From the NCBI RefSeq assembly GCF_900086645.1, contig NZ_LT576451.1, positions 1,426,001 through 1,490,000 on the forward strand: DNA of 64,000 nt. Direction: 5' to 3'. Every line of letters begins with the position of its first letter. Within the stretch, counting starts at the first letter, position 1. The notes under the pieces were generated by a model. That model was given only the letters and a program-made list of their open reading frames with translations. It ran no database searches and was not told where the DNA came from. Source of the stretch: Curtobacterium sp. 9128. GTDB lineage: Bacteria; Actinomycetota; Actinomycetes; Actinomycetales; Microbacteriaceae. Positions 41,030 to 49,730 of the stretch are shown piece after piece. Position numbers and translations under genes: made by a program.

Positions 41030-41058
41030 AGAATATCAGTAGGTCGGACGCCACGCAA
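41030..41058 (-). promoter_or_regulatory. Extended -10 promoter pointing away from hisS
   Basis: On the minus strand TTGCGT (41058-41053), a 17-base spacer and TGATATTCT (extended -10, hexamer 41035-41030) are close to the sigma-70 consensus. The AT-rich stretch is conspicuous in this GC-rich DNA. Confidence 0.6.
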
Positions 41059-41077
41059 GCCGGGCGTCGCGATCTGA

Positions 41078-41083
41078 CAGGAT
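41078..41083 (+). promoter_or_regulatory. -10 box (CAGGAT) of a leaderless hisS promoter
   Basis: CAGGAT is six bases before the ATG at 41090. Confidence 0.5.
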
Positions 41084-41089
41084 TGACCC

Positions 41090-42334
41090 ATGGCGACGAC
41101 CGTGACGGCACCCCGTGGCATGCGTGACTTCCTCCCCGCGGACAAGGCGCGTCGCGAGCACGTCCTCGGCGTGATCCGGGGGGTGTACTCCCGCCACGGG
41201 TTCGACGAGATCGAGACCCCGGTGGTCGAGGACTCGGCACGCCTGCACTCGGGCCTGGGCGGCGACAACGAGAAGCTGGCGTTCGGTGTGATGCGTCGCG
41301 GGCTCTCGGTAGAGGACCTCCGCAGCGCCGAGGCCCCGCTCGACCTCGCCGACCTCGGGCTCCGCTTCGACCTCACGGTGCCGCTCGCCCGCTTCTACGC
41401 CTCGCACCGCGCCGAGCTCCCGACGGTGTTCCGCGCCGTGCAGATCGCACCCGTCTGGCGCGCCGAGCGTCCACAGAAGGGGCGGTACCGGCAGTTCGTG
41501 CAGTGCGACATCGACATCCTCGGCGAACCGGGGCAGCTCGCCGAGATCGAACTCATCCGGGCGACGACCGCAGCGCTCGACGCACTCGGCGTGACGGGGA
41601 CCTCGATCCGGATCAACGACCGCCGCATCCTCGTGGCACTGCTGGCGTCGTGGGGCATCACGGACCCGGCCGCCGCCGACCGTGCCCTGATCACGATCGA
41701 CAAGCTCGACAAGATCGGCGCGGACGGTGTCGCGCGAGAGCTCGGCGAGGTCCTCGGCGTCGACCTGCCCGACCTCGCCGCGACGATCGGCGCGCTCGAG
41801 ACGGCCGACTGGGAGAGCGTCCGCGGTGCCGCGTGGCTCGACGAGGACGCGTTCGCGGACCTGCTCCGGCTCCGCGAGGCGCTGCCCGGCGTCGACCTGC
41901 GCTTCGACCCGACACTCGTGCGCGGCATGGGCTACTACACGGGGACCATCTTCGAGGTCGCACACCCGGACTTCGGGTACAGCCTCGGCGGCGGCGGGCG
42001 GTACGACGGCATGATCGGACGGTTCCTCGGGCAGGACGTCCCCGCCGTCGGGTTCTCGCTCGGCTTCGAGCGGCTCGTCGACCTCGTGACCCTGCCGGAA
42101 GCGGCCACCTCCGACGCCGTCGTGCTCGTGTACGACAAGGACGTGGACCCGGTCAGGCTCGCCGCGCTCAAGGGCGAGGCGCTCGAGCAGCACCACCGCG
42201 TCCGGCTCGAGAAGCGGACCAAGAACACGAAGAACCTGCTCGCCGGTCTGGCAGCGCAGGGCTTCGGGTCGTTCGCCACCGTCGGCGCGGACACGACCTC
42301 GCTCGAGGGTGTCGAGTTCCGCCCGCTCGCCTGA
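41090..42334 (+). CDS. hisS: Histidine-tRNA ligase
   Basis: HisRS charges tRNA-His. The 414-residue class II synthetase shows VTAPRGMRDFLPADK at the N-terminus and motif 2 in FRAVQIAPVWRAERPQKGRY. The histidine-specific motifs are MGYYTGTIFEVAHPD and GGGRYDGMIGRF, and the C-terminal anticodon domain ends RTKNTKNLLAGLAAQGFGSF. The start is the ATG at 41090, with a CAGGAT box six bases before it and no ribosome site. A structured region with an opposite promoter lies just upstream, so the two promoters are only about 40 bases apart and may interfere. Confidence 0.96.
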   Translation: MATTVTAPRGMRDFLPADKARREHVLGVIRGVYSRHGFDEIETPVVEDSARLHSGLGGDNEKLAFGVMRRGLSVEDLRSAEAPLDLADLGLRFDLTVPLARFYASHRAELPTVFRAVQIAPVWRAERPQKGRYRQFVQCDIDILGEPGQLAEIELIRATTAALDALGVTGTSIRINDRRILVALLASWGITDPAAADRALITIDKLDKIGADGVARELGEVLGVDLPDLAATIGALETADWESVRGAAWLDEDAFADLLRLREALPGVDLRFDPTLVRGMGYYTGTIFEVAHPDFGYSLGGGGRYDGMIGRFLGQDVPAVGFSLGFERLVDLVTLPEAATSDAVVLVYDKDVDPVRLAALKGEALEQHHRVRLEKRTKNTKNLLAGLAAQGFGSFATVGADTTSLEGVEFRPLA

Positions 42335-43717
<1,383 letters not shown>

Positions 43718-43731
43718 CCAGCCGCCCGCCC

Positions 43732-43772
43732 GACGCGCCCCGTGCCTCCTGTCCGGAGGCGCGGGGCGCGTC
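43732..43772 (+). terminator. Terminator of eno
   Basis: Eighteen-base arms (43732-43749 and 43755-43772, with one mismatch) enclose five bases, 14 bases after the eno stop. Confidence 0.8.
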
Positions 43773-43775
43773 TGC

Positions 43776-43848
43776 GTGTCGAGACACCCCCGTCTCGTCG
43801 AGACACCGAAGAAAGTGGCGGCGTCTCGAGCGCACGACGGCGTCTCGG
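43776..43848. repeat. Family D: cluster of GTCTCG/CGAGAC words upstream of divIC
   Basis: The perfect palindrome GTGTCGAGACAC (43776-43787) is followed by GTCTCGTCGAGAC (43792-43804), then GTCTCGAG and GTCTCGGG near 43822 and 43842. The cluster ends 71 bases before the -10 box of divIC and could be a regulator binding array. Confidence 0.55.
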
Positions 43849-43919
43849 GCGGACGGCGGCGCCGCCTGAGAAGGGGCCGGGACGGGGCGCGGCGGCGTGG
43901 GTCACGTCCGAGGTCGGGT

Positions 43920-43925
43920 TATCGT
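43920..43925 (+). promoter_or_regulatory. -10 box (TATCGT) of a leaderless divIC promoter
   Basis: TATCGT is six bases before the GTG at 43932. Confidence 0.5.
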
Positions 43926-43931
43926 CGTGAC

Positions 43932-44468
43932 GTGCCCAGCGAGAAGCCCCGCGTCCGCCGCGTCCCCGTGGCGATGCCCGACGATGCGCGAGCCGAGCAG
44001 CCCTGGTACCGCTCGATCCGGTTCTCCGGCTTCAGCCTGCTCATGCTCGCGATCATCGTGCTCTTCGTCGTGGTGCTCGCGCCGTCGCTCCGCACGCTCA
44101 TCCAGCAGCAGGAGCAGATCTCGCAGAAGCAGCACGAGGTCGCCGCGCAGAAGTCCGACGTCGCGCAGAAGAAGAAGGACGTCGCCCGCTGGGACGACCC
44201 CGCCTACATCGAGGCGCAGGCCCGCGACCGCCTGCTCTACGTCTACCCGGGCGAGCAGAGCTTCCTGGTGATGGGGGAGGGCACGACCTCCGCCGACGGC
44301 GGACCGACGACCGACTCCGGCACGCCGGTGAGCTCGACGGTGCAGACCCCGAAGGTGGACTGGGTGCAGGCGATGCTGTCCTCGGTGCTGAAGTCCGGAC
44401 TGTCCGACGAGACCACGCAGGAACTCGTCGCACCCGACGTGTCCGGCAGCGGCAACTCCGGCAACTGA
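43932..44468 (+). CDS. Septum formation initiator, FtsB/DivIC family
   Basis: This 178-residue bitopic membrane protein belongs to the divisome. It has a short cytoplasmic N-terminus, one membrane helix (GFSLLMLAIIVLFVVVLAPS, about residues 32-51) and an extracytoplasmic coiled coil (QQQEQISQKQHEVAAQKSDV). The conserved ending of the family, WDDPAYIEAQARDRLLYVYP, follows. A disordered Ser/Thr/Gly-rich tail of about 60 residues closes the protein, longer than in many relatives. Position between eno and a DUF501 gene is the usual actinobacterial order. The GTG start is supported by the leaderless box. Confidence 0.93.
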   Translation: MPSEKPRVRRVPVAMPDDARAEQPWYRSIRFSGFSLLMLAIIVLFVVVLAPSLRTLIQQQEQISQKQHEVAAQKSDVAQKKKDVARWDDPAYIEAQARDRLLYVYPGEQSFLVMGEGTTSADGGPTTDSGTPVSSTVQTPKVDWVQAMLSSVLKSGLSDETTQELVAPDVSGSGNSGN

Positions 44469-44502
44469 CGTCACGTCGGTGCGAGGCCGTCCGGAACTCC
44501 GG

Positions 44503-44508
44503 TAGCCT
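44503..44508 (+). promoter_or_regulatory. -10 box (TAGCCT) before the DUF501 gene
   Basis: TAGCCT is nine bases before the GTG at 44518; there is no ribosome site. Confidence 0.4.
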
Positions 44509-44517
44509 CTTGTACCC

Positions 44518-45066
44518 GTGACGACCCCTCCGTTCGACCCGCCGTCCGAGCACGACGTCCAGGTGGTCTCGGCCCAGCTCGGCCGCCCCGCCCGTGACGT
44601 CGTCGGCATCGCGGCGCGCTGCGTCTGCGGCAACCCGACGGTGGTCGCCACGAAGCCGCGCCTGTCGAACGGCACCCCGTTCCCCACGCTCTACTACCTG
44701 TGCCACCCGGCGGCCACCGCTGCCGTCAGCACACTCGAGGCGAACGGCGTGATGCCGGAACTCGCCTCGCTGCTCGAGGACCCGGAGACGGCCGAGCGCT
44801 ACCGCGCTGCCCACGAGGCCTACCTCGCTGACCGCGAATCCATCGAGCACGTCGACGAGATCGACGGCATCAGCGCCGGCGGCATGCCCGTCCGCGTGAA
44901 GTGCCTGCACGCCCTCGTCGGTCACACACTCGCTGCCGGCCCCGGCGTGAACCCCATCGGCGACCTCGCGCTCGAGCGCGCGAGCTGGTCGCCCGACCGG
45001 TGCGAATGCCGGGCGTATGATGAGGGTGCAGACGCCGGAGTCGGGGCGGGTGGTGGCGAATTCTGA
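44518..45066 (+). CDS. DUF501 domain protein
   Basis: The 182-residue protein matches the DUF501 family, which is regularly found after enolase and the septum initiator in actinobacteria. Conserved stretches are QLGRPARDVVGIAARCVCGN, PFPTLYYLCHP, VKCLHALVGHTLAAGPGVNP and the ending CECRAYDEG. Conserved cysteines and histidines (RCVCGNP, YLCHP, VKCLHAL) could bind a metal, which is my inference. Function is unknown. The GTG start follows the promoter box at 44503. Confidence 0.92.
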   Translation: MTTPPFDPPSEHDVQVVSAQLGRPARDVVGIAARCVCGNPTVVATKPRLSNGTPFPTLYYLCHPAATAAVSTLEANGVMPELASLLEDPETAERYRAAHEAYLADRESIEHVDEIDGISAGGMPVRVKCLHALVGHTLAAGPGVNPIGDLALERASWSPDRCECRAYDEGADAGVGAGGGEF

Positions 45067-45110
45067 CCAGCCGCCCGGCAACCACCCCCACTCCAAGGAG
45101 ATCATCCCCC

Positions 45111-46616
45111 GTGCCCAAGATCCTCGTCGTCGGCGGCGGTTACGCCGGCTTCTACACCGCATGGAAGCTCGAGAAGCACCTTCGCCAGGGCGAAGCCGAG
45201 GTCGTCATGGTGGACCCGCTGCCGTACATGACGTATCAGCCGTTCCTCCCGGAGGTCGCCGCCGGTTCCATCGAGCCGCGTCACGCCGTCGTCTCGCACC
45301 GTCGTCACCTCAAGAAGACCCGTGTCGTCACGGCCAAGGTCACCAAGGTGGACCACGCCTCGAAGACCGCGACGATCACGCCGGCGATCGGCGAGCCGTG
45401 GGAAGAGTCCTACGACCAGATCGTCATGACCGCCGGTGCCGTCTCCCGCACCTTCCCGATCCCGGGCGTCGCTGACGAGGCCATCGGCCTGAAGACCATC
45501 GAGGAAGCCGCGGCCATCCGCGACAAGATCCTCACGAACTTCGCCAAGGCGTCGAACCTGCCGGCCGGTCCGGAGCGCGACCGCCTGCTCACGGTCGTCG
45601 TCGTCGGCGGTGGATTCGCCGGCATCGAGGTGTTCGCCGAGCTCCGCTCGTTCGTCACCGACCTGCTGAAGAGCTACCCGCAGCTGTCCTTCGACGACAC
45701 GCACTTCCACCTGGTGGAGGCGATGGGGCGCATCATGCCTGAGGTGTCCCTCGAGACCTCGCACTGGGTGCTCAAGAACCTCGCGGAGCGCGGCGCGAAC
45801 GTGCACCTCGAGACGCAGCTCGCGTCGGCCGTCGGTGGCGTGTGCCAGCTCAAGGCCAAGGACGAGTCGATCGAAACGATCGAGTCCGACCTCATCATCT
45901 GGACCGCCGGCGTCATGGCGAACCCGATGGTCAAGGGCACCGACTTCCCGCTCGAGCCCCGCGGCCGCATCACCGTGCAGCCCGACCTCCGCGTCGTGAA
46001 CGAGGACGAGGTCATCGCCGACGCCTGGGCCTGTGGCGACGTCGCAGCCGTCCCGGACCTCACGGGTGCCGGCGTCGGCGGCATGTGCGTCCCGAACGCG
46101 CAGCACGCCGTCCGTCAGGCCAAGCAGCTCGCGAAGAACCTGGTCGCGGTGCTCCGCGGCGAGGCGACCGTGGACTACAAGCACGACAACCTCGGCGCCG
46201 TCGCGGGCCTCGGTCTCGGCATCGGTGTCTTCCAGTCGGGCAAGTTCGCGATGAAGGGCTTCCTCGCATGGGGCGCGCACCGTGGCTACCACGGCATGGC
46301 GATGCCGTCGTGGGAGCGCAAGTGGCGCGTCATCGGCGACTGGGTGGGCGGCTTCTTCCTGGGTCGTGACATCGCGTCGCTCGACGACCGCGAGACCCCG
46401 CGCGCCGCGTTCGAGGCGTGGGCGTCGCGCCCGAAGCCTGCTGCTGCCGAGGAGCCGAAGGCCGTCGCGCCGTCGCCGGAAGAGGGCACGCCCGCCGGTG
46501 CCGCCGGCCCCGCGTACGGCAAGCCCGCCGAGGACGTCTCGAACGAGGCAGCCCCGGTCGACGGCGAGAAGGCCGACGCCGCGAAAGCCGGCGCCGCGAA
46601 GGCCGACGCCAAGTAG
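45111..46616 (+). CDS. ndh: Type II NADH dehydrogenase / FAD-dependent pyridine nucleotide-disulphide oxidoreductase
   Basis: Ndh passes electrons from NADH to menaquinone at the membrane surface without pumping protons. The 501-residue flavoprotein has the FAD motif ILVVGGGYAGFYTAWKLEKH at the N-terminus, the NADH motif VVVVGGGFAGIEVFAEL near residue 165, and the second FAD motif IADAWACGDVAAVPDL. The amphipathic segment near GFLAWGAHRGYHG-MAMPSW probably attaches it to the membrane. An Ala/Lys/Pro-rich tail of about 70 residues is added. AAGGAG lies before the GTG at 45111. TATGAT (45016-45021) inside the end of the DUF501 gene may be its promoter. Confidence 0.94.
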   Translation: MPKILVVGGGYAGFYTAWKLEKHLRQGEAEVVMVDPLPYMTYQPFLPEVAAGSIEPRHAVVSHRRHLKKTRVVTAKVTKVDHASKTATITPAIGEPWEESYDQIVMTAGAVSRTFPIPGVADEAIGLKTIEEAAAIRDKILTNFAKASNLPAGPERDRLLTVVVVGGGFAGIEVFAELRSFVTDLLKSYPQLSFDDTHFHLVEAMGRIMPEVSLETSHWVLKNLAERGANVHLETQLASAVGGVCQLKAKDESIETIESDLIIWTAGVMANPMVKGTDFPLEPRGRITVQPDLRVVNEDEVIADAWACGDVAAVPDLTGAGVGGMCVPNAQHAVRQAKQLAKNLVAVLRGEATVDYKHDNLGAVAGLGLGIGVFQSGKFAMKGFLAWGAHRGYHGMAMPSWERKWRVIGDWVGGFFLGRDIASLDDRETPRAAFEAWASRPKPAAAEEPKAVAPSPEEGTPAGAAGPAYGKPAEDVSNEAAPVDGEKADAAKAGAAKADAK

Positions 46617-46633
46617 CGATCACCCGCGCACGC

Positions 46634-46671
46634 CGAAGGGCGGTCACCCCACATGGGGTGACCGCCCTTCG
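46634..46671 (+). terminator. Terminator of ndh
   Basis: Perfect 17-base arms (46634-46650 and 46655-46671) close on ACAT, 17 bases after the stop codon. Confidence 0.85.
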
Positions 46672-46675
46672 TCGG

Positions 46676-46681
46676 TAGGCT
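46676..46681 (+). promoter_or_regulatory. -10 box (TAGGCT) of the tRNA gene
   Basis: TAGGCT lies ten bases before the first base of the tRNA, directly after the ndh terminator. Confidence 0.5.
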
Positions 46682-46691
46682 GGATCGCCGC

Positions 46692-46765
46692 GCCCCCGTG
46701 GCCCAACTGGCAGAGGCATGCGACTTAAAATCGCCGAGTTGTGGGTTCGAGTCCCACCGGGGGTA
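46692..46765 (+). tRNA. tRNA with UAA anticodon (tRNA-Leu), short variable loop
   Basis: A 74-base cloverleaf can be drawn in full. Acceptor GCCCCCG pairs with CGGGGGT (46758-46764), with discriminator A. T8, the A14/G18-G19 positions of the D arm, the anticodon loop CTTAAAA (anticodon TAA, reading UUA leucine codons), and the T arm GTGGG-TTCGAGT-CCCAC are all present. The variable loop has only five bases (GAGTT), whereas bacterial tRNA-Leu normally has a long variable arm. The anticodon stem has four good pairs and a terminal T-C mismatch. CCA is not encoded. Confidence 0.9.
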
Positions 46766-46767
46766 CG

Positions 46768-47871
46768 TCAGTGCAGGCGGTACGCCGTCACCATCGGGCA
46801 GGTGAACGGGTCGCGTGCGGCGAGCCCGACGCGGTTGAGGTAGGCGACGACGATCGCGTACGACTTCCCGAGGCTGGCCTCGGTGTACGGGATGTCGTGC
46901 TTGGCGCAGTGCGCCTTCACCATCGGCTTGGCCTTGCGCAGGTTCGGGCGCGCCATGCTCGGGAAGAGGTGGTGCTCCGCCTGGTGGTTGAGCCCGCCGA
47001 AGAGGTGGTCGGCCCAGATCCCGCCGGTGATGTTACGCGAGGTGCGCACCTGGCGGGACAGGAAGTCGATGCGGGCGCCCTCGGCGATGATCGGCATGCC
47101 CTTGTGGTTCGGGGCGAACGAGCCGCCCATCATCACGCCGAACACGGCGAGCTGCACGCCGAGGAAGGCGGCGGCCACGGGGAACGGCATGAGCGCGAAG
47201 ACGGCCCAGAGGTAGATGCCGAAGCGGGCGACGAGCAGCGATCCCTCGATGACGCGGTCGCGGCCGGAGCCCTTGATGTGCTGGCCGGTGACGAGTGCCT
47301 TGACGCCGAGGAAGTGCAGGTTCGCGCCCTCCATCGTCAGGAGCGGGAAGAACGCCCAGCCCTGCACCCGGGTGAGTGCACGGAGGAGACCCTTGCGCTC
47401 GGCTGCGTCCTCCTCGATGAAGGACACGGTGTCCTGCGCGATGTCGGGGTCCTTGCCGATGGTGTTCGGATTGCCGTGGTGGCGGTTGTGCTTGTTCATC
47501 CACCACGTGTAGGACAGCCCGACGACGAACGTGCCGACCCAGCGGCCGGCGTGGTCGTTCCACTTGCGAGACGCGAACACCTGACGGTGCGCGGCTTCGT
47601 GGGCGAGGAACGCGAACTGGGTGAACAGCGCGCCGAGGATCCCGGCGGGGATGAGCACGAACCACGAACCATCGAGCAGTGCAACGGCGGTGAAGCACGC
47701 GGCGACCAGGGCGACGAGCACGCCGAACACGGCCCAGTAGAAGCCGACACGGCGTTCCAGGAGACCGGCGGCACGGACCTCCTCGAGGAGGTCCTTGTAG
47801 GTCGACGTCGCGGTTGCTGCTCCGGCGACGCGAGGAGTGGTGGATCGGTACAGGGTCGATGAAGCGGGCAT
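46768..47871 (-). CDS. Membrane fatty acid desaturase
   Basis: This 367-residue integral membrane di-iron enzyme introduces double bonds into acyl chains. The three histidine boxes are complete: HEAAHRQ, HNRHHGNPN and NHQAEHHLFPSM, the last placing it in the front-end/linoleoyl-CoA-type group. Hydrophobic pairs lie between the boxes. The start is ATG at 47871. An upstream extension of about 60 residues in the same frame is arginine-rich and looks non-coding. A palindrome (47908-47920) lies just before it. It ends two bases from the tRNA gene and is convergent with it. Confidence 0.93.
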   Translation of the reverse strand: MPASSTLYRSTTPRVAGAATATSTYKDLLEEVRAAGLLERRVGFYWAVFGVLVALVAACFTAVALLDGSWFVLIPAGILGALFTQFAFLAHEAAHRQVFASRKWNDHAGRWVGTFVVGLSYTWWMNKHNRHHGNPNTIGKDPDIAQDTVSFIEEDAAERKGLLRALTRVQGWAFFPLLTMEGANLHFLGVKALVTGQHIKGSGRDRVIEGSLLVARFGIYLWAVFALMPFPVAAAFLGVQLAVFGVMMGGSFAPNHKGMPIIAEGARIDFLSRQVRTSRNITGGIWADHLFGGLNHQAEHHLFPSMARPNLRKAKPMVKAHCAKHDIPYTEASLGKSYAIVVAYLNRVGLAARDPFTCPMVTAYRLH

Positions 47872-47907
47872 CAGGGGGCTGCTTCCATCAGGAACAGCCC
47901 TTCGGCC

Positions 47908-47920
47908 GAACTCAGAGTTC
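47908..47920. promoter_or_regulatory. Palindrome GAACTC-A-GAGTTC upstream of the desaturase
   Basis: Six-base arms around one base lie 36 bases before the desaturase ATG. Minus-strand TAGGTT (47946-47941) may be the -10 box. It is a candidate operator for temperature or membrane-fluidity control, by position only. Confidence 0.35.
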
Positions 47921-48043
47921 CCGCGAATGCGGTTGCATCGAAACCTAGGGGCTGAACCTGAGCACGCACCGTGGAGTGCGCGTAGCGTCCAGCCGAGGTC
48001 GTCCCCCGTTGTGTGGCGATTCCGGGCACGGAGGTCCCCGACC

Positions 48044-48325
48044 GTGAAGCACATCATCTACGGCTTGGCGACGGTCCTCACGACGGACGACGCCGCGTAC
48101 GCGGTGCTCGAGTACGCGGCGGCCCTCGCGCAGGCGGGTCTGGCCGACACGGTGCACGTCCCGACCGTCGATCGCTGGGGGATGGCCACCACGTCGAGCA
48201 TCCTGCTGGCGCCCGCGATCGGGCTGCTCGTGCAGTCGGCGCCGGACGACGAGCTGCACCCGGAGACCGAGGGGTTCACGAGCGAGATGCGGTGGCGTAC
48301 GCGGGCGGTGCAGACCGCGCACTGA
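48044..48325 (+). CDS. Small hypothetical protein
   Basis: I do not recognise this 93-residue protein. It starts VKHIIYGLATVLTTDDAAYA and continues with a helical stretch VLEYAAALAQAGLADTVHVP and a second moderately hydrophobic part, SSILLAPAIGLLVQSAP. It has no signal peptide or clear motif. GGAGG at 48030-48034 supports the GTG start. It is divergent from the desaturase and 25 bases before a ThrE-type exporter. Regular codon choice suggests a real gene. Confidence 0.7.
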   Translation: MKHIIYGLATVLTTDDAAYAVLEYAAALAQAGLADTVHVPTVDRWGMATTSSILLAPAIGLLVQSAPDDELHPETEGFTSEMRWRTRAVQTAH

Positions 48326-48338
48326 CCCCGGTGACCGT

Positions 48339-48344
48339 TAGCAT
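48339..48344 (+). promoter_or_regulatory. -10 box (TAGCAT) of a leaderless exporter promoter
   Basis: TAGCAT is six bases before the GTG at 48351. Confidence 0.45.
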
Positions 48345-48350
48345 GCTCCG

Positions 48351-49673
48351 GTGGTGGGATTCGGCAGCGCGCTCGCGAACCTCCGTGGTGTCCTCCGGCA
48401 GCCGGAGTCGCACGTCGAGGTGGTCGACGGGGAGACCGTCCCGGTCGGCATGCTCCTCGGCACGCTCGGCACCCTGTTGCTCGACGCCGGCAGCTCCGTC
48501 ACCGACGTCCGTTCGGCGCTCGAGAAAGCCCGCGACTCCGCCGGCATCGGCCCGGAGCTCGCGGTCGGGGTGCTCCCGGCACTCGTGATCGTCAGCGAGA
48601 CCGCGACGGGATCGGCGACGATCGTGAACGCCGAGGGCGTCGAGCTGTCGTCCCGGCAGGCGGCGCGCGCGAATCGGCTGGTCCTCGGGCTCGAGAGCGG
48701 CTCGATCGCCCTCGCGGAGATCCCGGCGCGGGTCAGGGCGATCCGAGCGGGCACCCGCCCGCCGGCGCCGCTGCCGTGGATCGCGGGCAACGCCCTCACC
48801 GCCGCAGGACTGGCGGTCGTGTTCCGCTGTCCGTGGTGGGCGATCCTGGTCACGCTCGGCGTCGGCGCGCTGGTCGGGGTCATCGGACTCCTGCTCCGTC
48901 GCTTCCGCGAGGCGGTCGCCATCATCCCGTTCCTCGCGGCGTTCATGTCGACGGCGGTGGTCGGACTCGTCGTCGCCCAGACCGGCTTCGGGCACGTCCC
49001 GCTCTTCGCCGTCTGTGCGCCCGTCGCGGTGTTCGTCCCCGGGGCGCTCATCACGAACGCCCTGCTCGAACTCACAGCGGCGGACATCGTCACCGGGGCC
49101 TCGCGGCTCGTGCAGGGCGTCATCATGCTCGGCTTCATGGCCGCCGGGATCGCCGCCGGCAGCGCGCTCACCGGGCTGCACGTCGACCCGTCGTCCGCGG
49201 CCCTCGTCGGCGAGGTCGCCGGGGTCGGGACCGACCGCGGCGGCTGGGAAGCGGTGCCGTCCTACTGGGTGTCGTGGGTCGCGGTGGTCGTCCTGGCGCT
49301 CGGTCTCGGCCTGGTCTTCGGCTCCGGCTGGCGTCTCACGCTCGTGTCCGTCGCGGTCATGGTGACCGCCTACGCGGTGCTGAGCGGCACGAGCCCACTG
49401 TGGGGCAGCGTCGTCGCGACCGGTGTGACCGCCGCCCTGCTGTTCGTCGCCACCCGCCTGCTCGAACGGCTCGTCCCGGTGATCCCGGCGACGGTGTCGT
49501 TCTTCCCCGCGTTCCTGTTGCTCGTCCCGGGCACGGTCGGGCTCGTCGCGGTGTCGACCCTCGACCCGGTGGCGCTCGCCACCCCGCTCGCGACGTTCGC
49601 GAGCCTGTGCATCGGCACGAAGATCGGTGGGCTGCTCCCCGGATTGTTCGCCCGCACCGCCCCGGCGCACTGA
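48351..49673 (+). CDS. Threonine/serine exporter family protein (ThrE-like)
   Basis: The 440-residue protein combines the two modules of ThrE exporters. A soluble N-terminal region with GTLGTLLLDAGSSVTDV and a first set of helices (ThrE-1) is followed by a second helical set (ThrE-2), ending FFPAFLLLVPGTVGLV. About ten membrane segments are visible. ThrE of Corynebacterium exports threonine and serine; relatives also carry small acids. Specificity is inferred. The start is one of two adjacent GTGs (48351 or 48354). A family A palindrome separates it from the convergent acyl-CoA ligase. Confidence 0.88.
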   Translation: MVGFGSALANLRGVLRQPESHVEVVDGETVPVGMLLGTLGTLLLDAGSSVTDVRSALEKARDSAGIGPELAVGVLPALVIVSETATGSATIVNAEGVELSSRQAARANRLVLGLESGSIALAEIPARVRAIRAGTRPPAPLPWIAGNALTAAGLAVVFRCPWWAILVTLGVGALVGVIGLLLRRFREAVAIIPFLAAFMSTAVVGLVVAQTGFGHVPLFAVCAPVAVFVPGALITNALLELTAADIVTGASRLVQGVIMLGFMAAGIAAGSALTGLHVDPSSAALVGEVAGVGTDRGGWEAVPSYWVSWVAVVVLALGLGLVFGSGWRLTLVSVAVMVTAYAVLSGTSPLWGSVVATGVTAALLFVATRLLERLVPVIPATVSFFPAFLLLVPGTVGLVAVSTLDPVALATPLATFASLCIGTKIGGLLPGLFARTAPAH

Positions 49674-49687
49674 GCGCGACCAGGGCC

Positions 49688-49729
49688 GGACGGGAGGCTC
49701 GTGGCGGGCCCGCACCGTGCCTCCCGTCC
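49688..49729. terminator. Family A palindrome between convergent genes
   Basis: GGACGGGAGGC (49688-49698) pairs with GCCTCCCGTCC (49719-49729); the inner part pairs imperfectly. It touches the stop codon of the acyl-CoA ligase at 49731. Confidence 0.75.
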
Positions 49730-49730
49730 G

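Noticed and set aside
46692..47871. Genomic island integrated at the tRNA gene
   Set aside because: The tRNA is directly followed by a normal desaturase gene. There is no integrase, no repeat of the tRNA 3' end and no change of composition.
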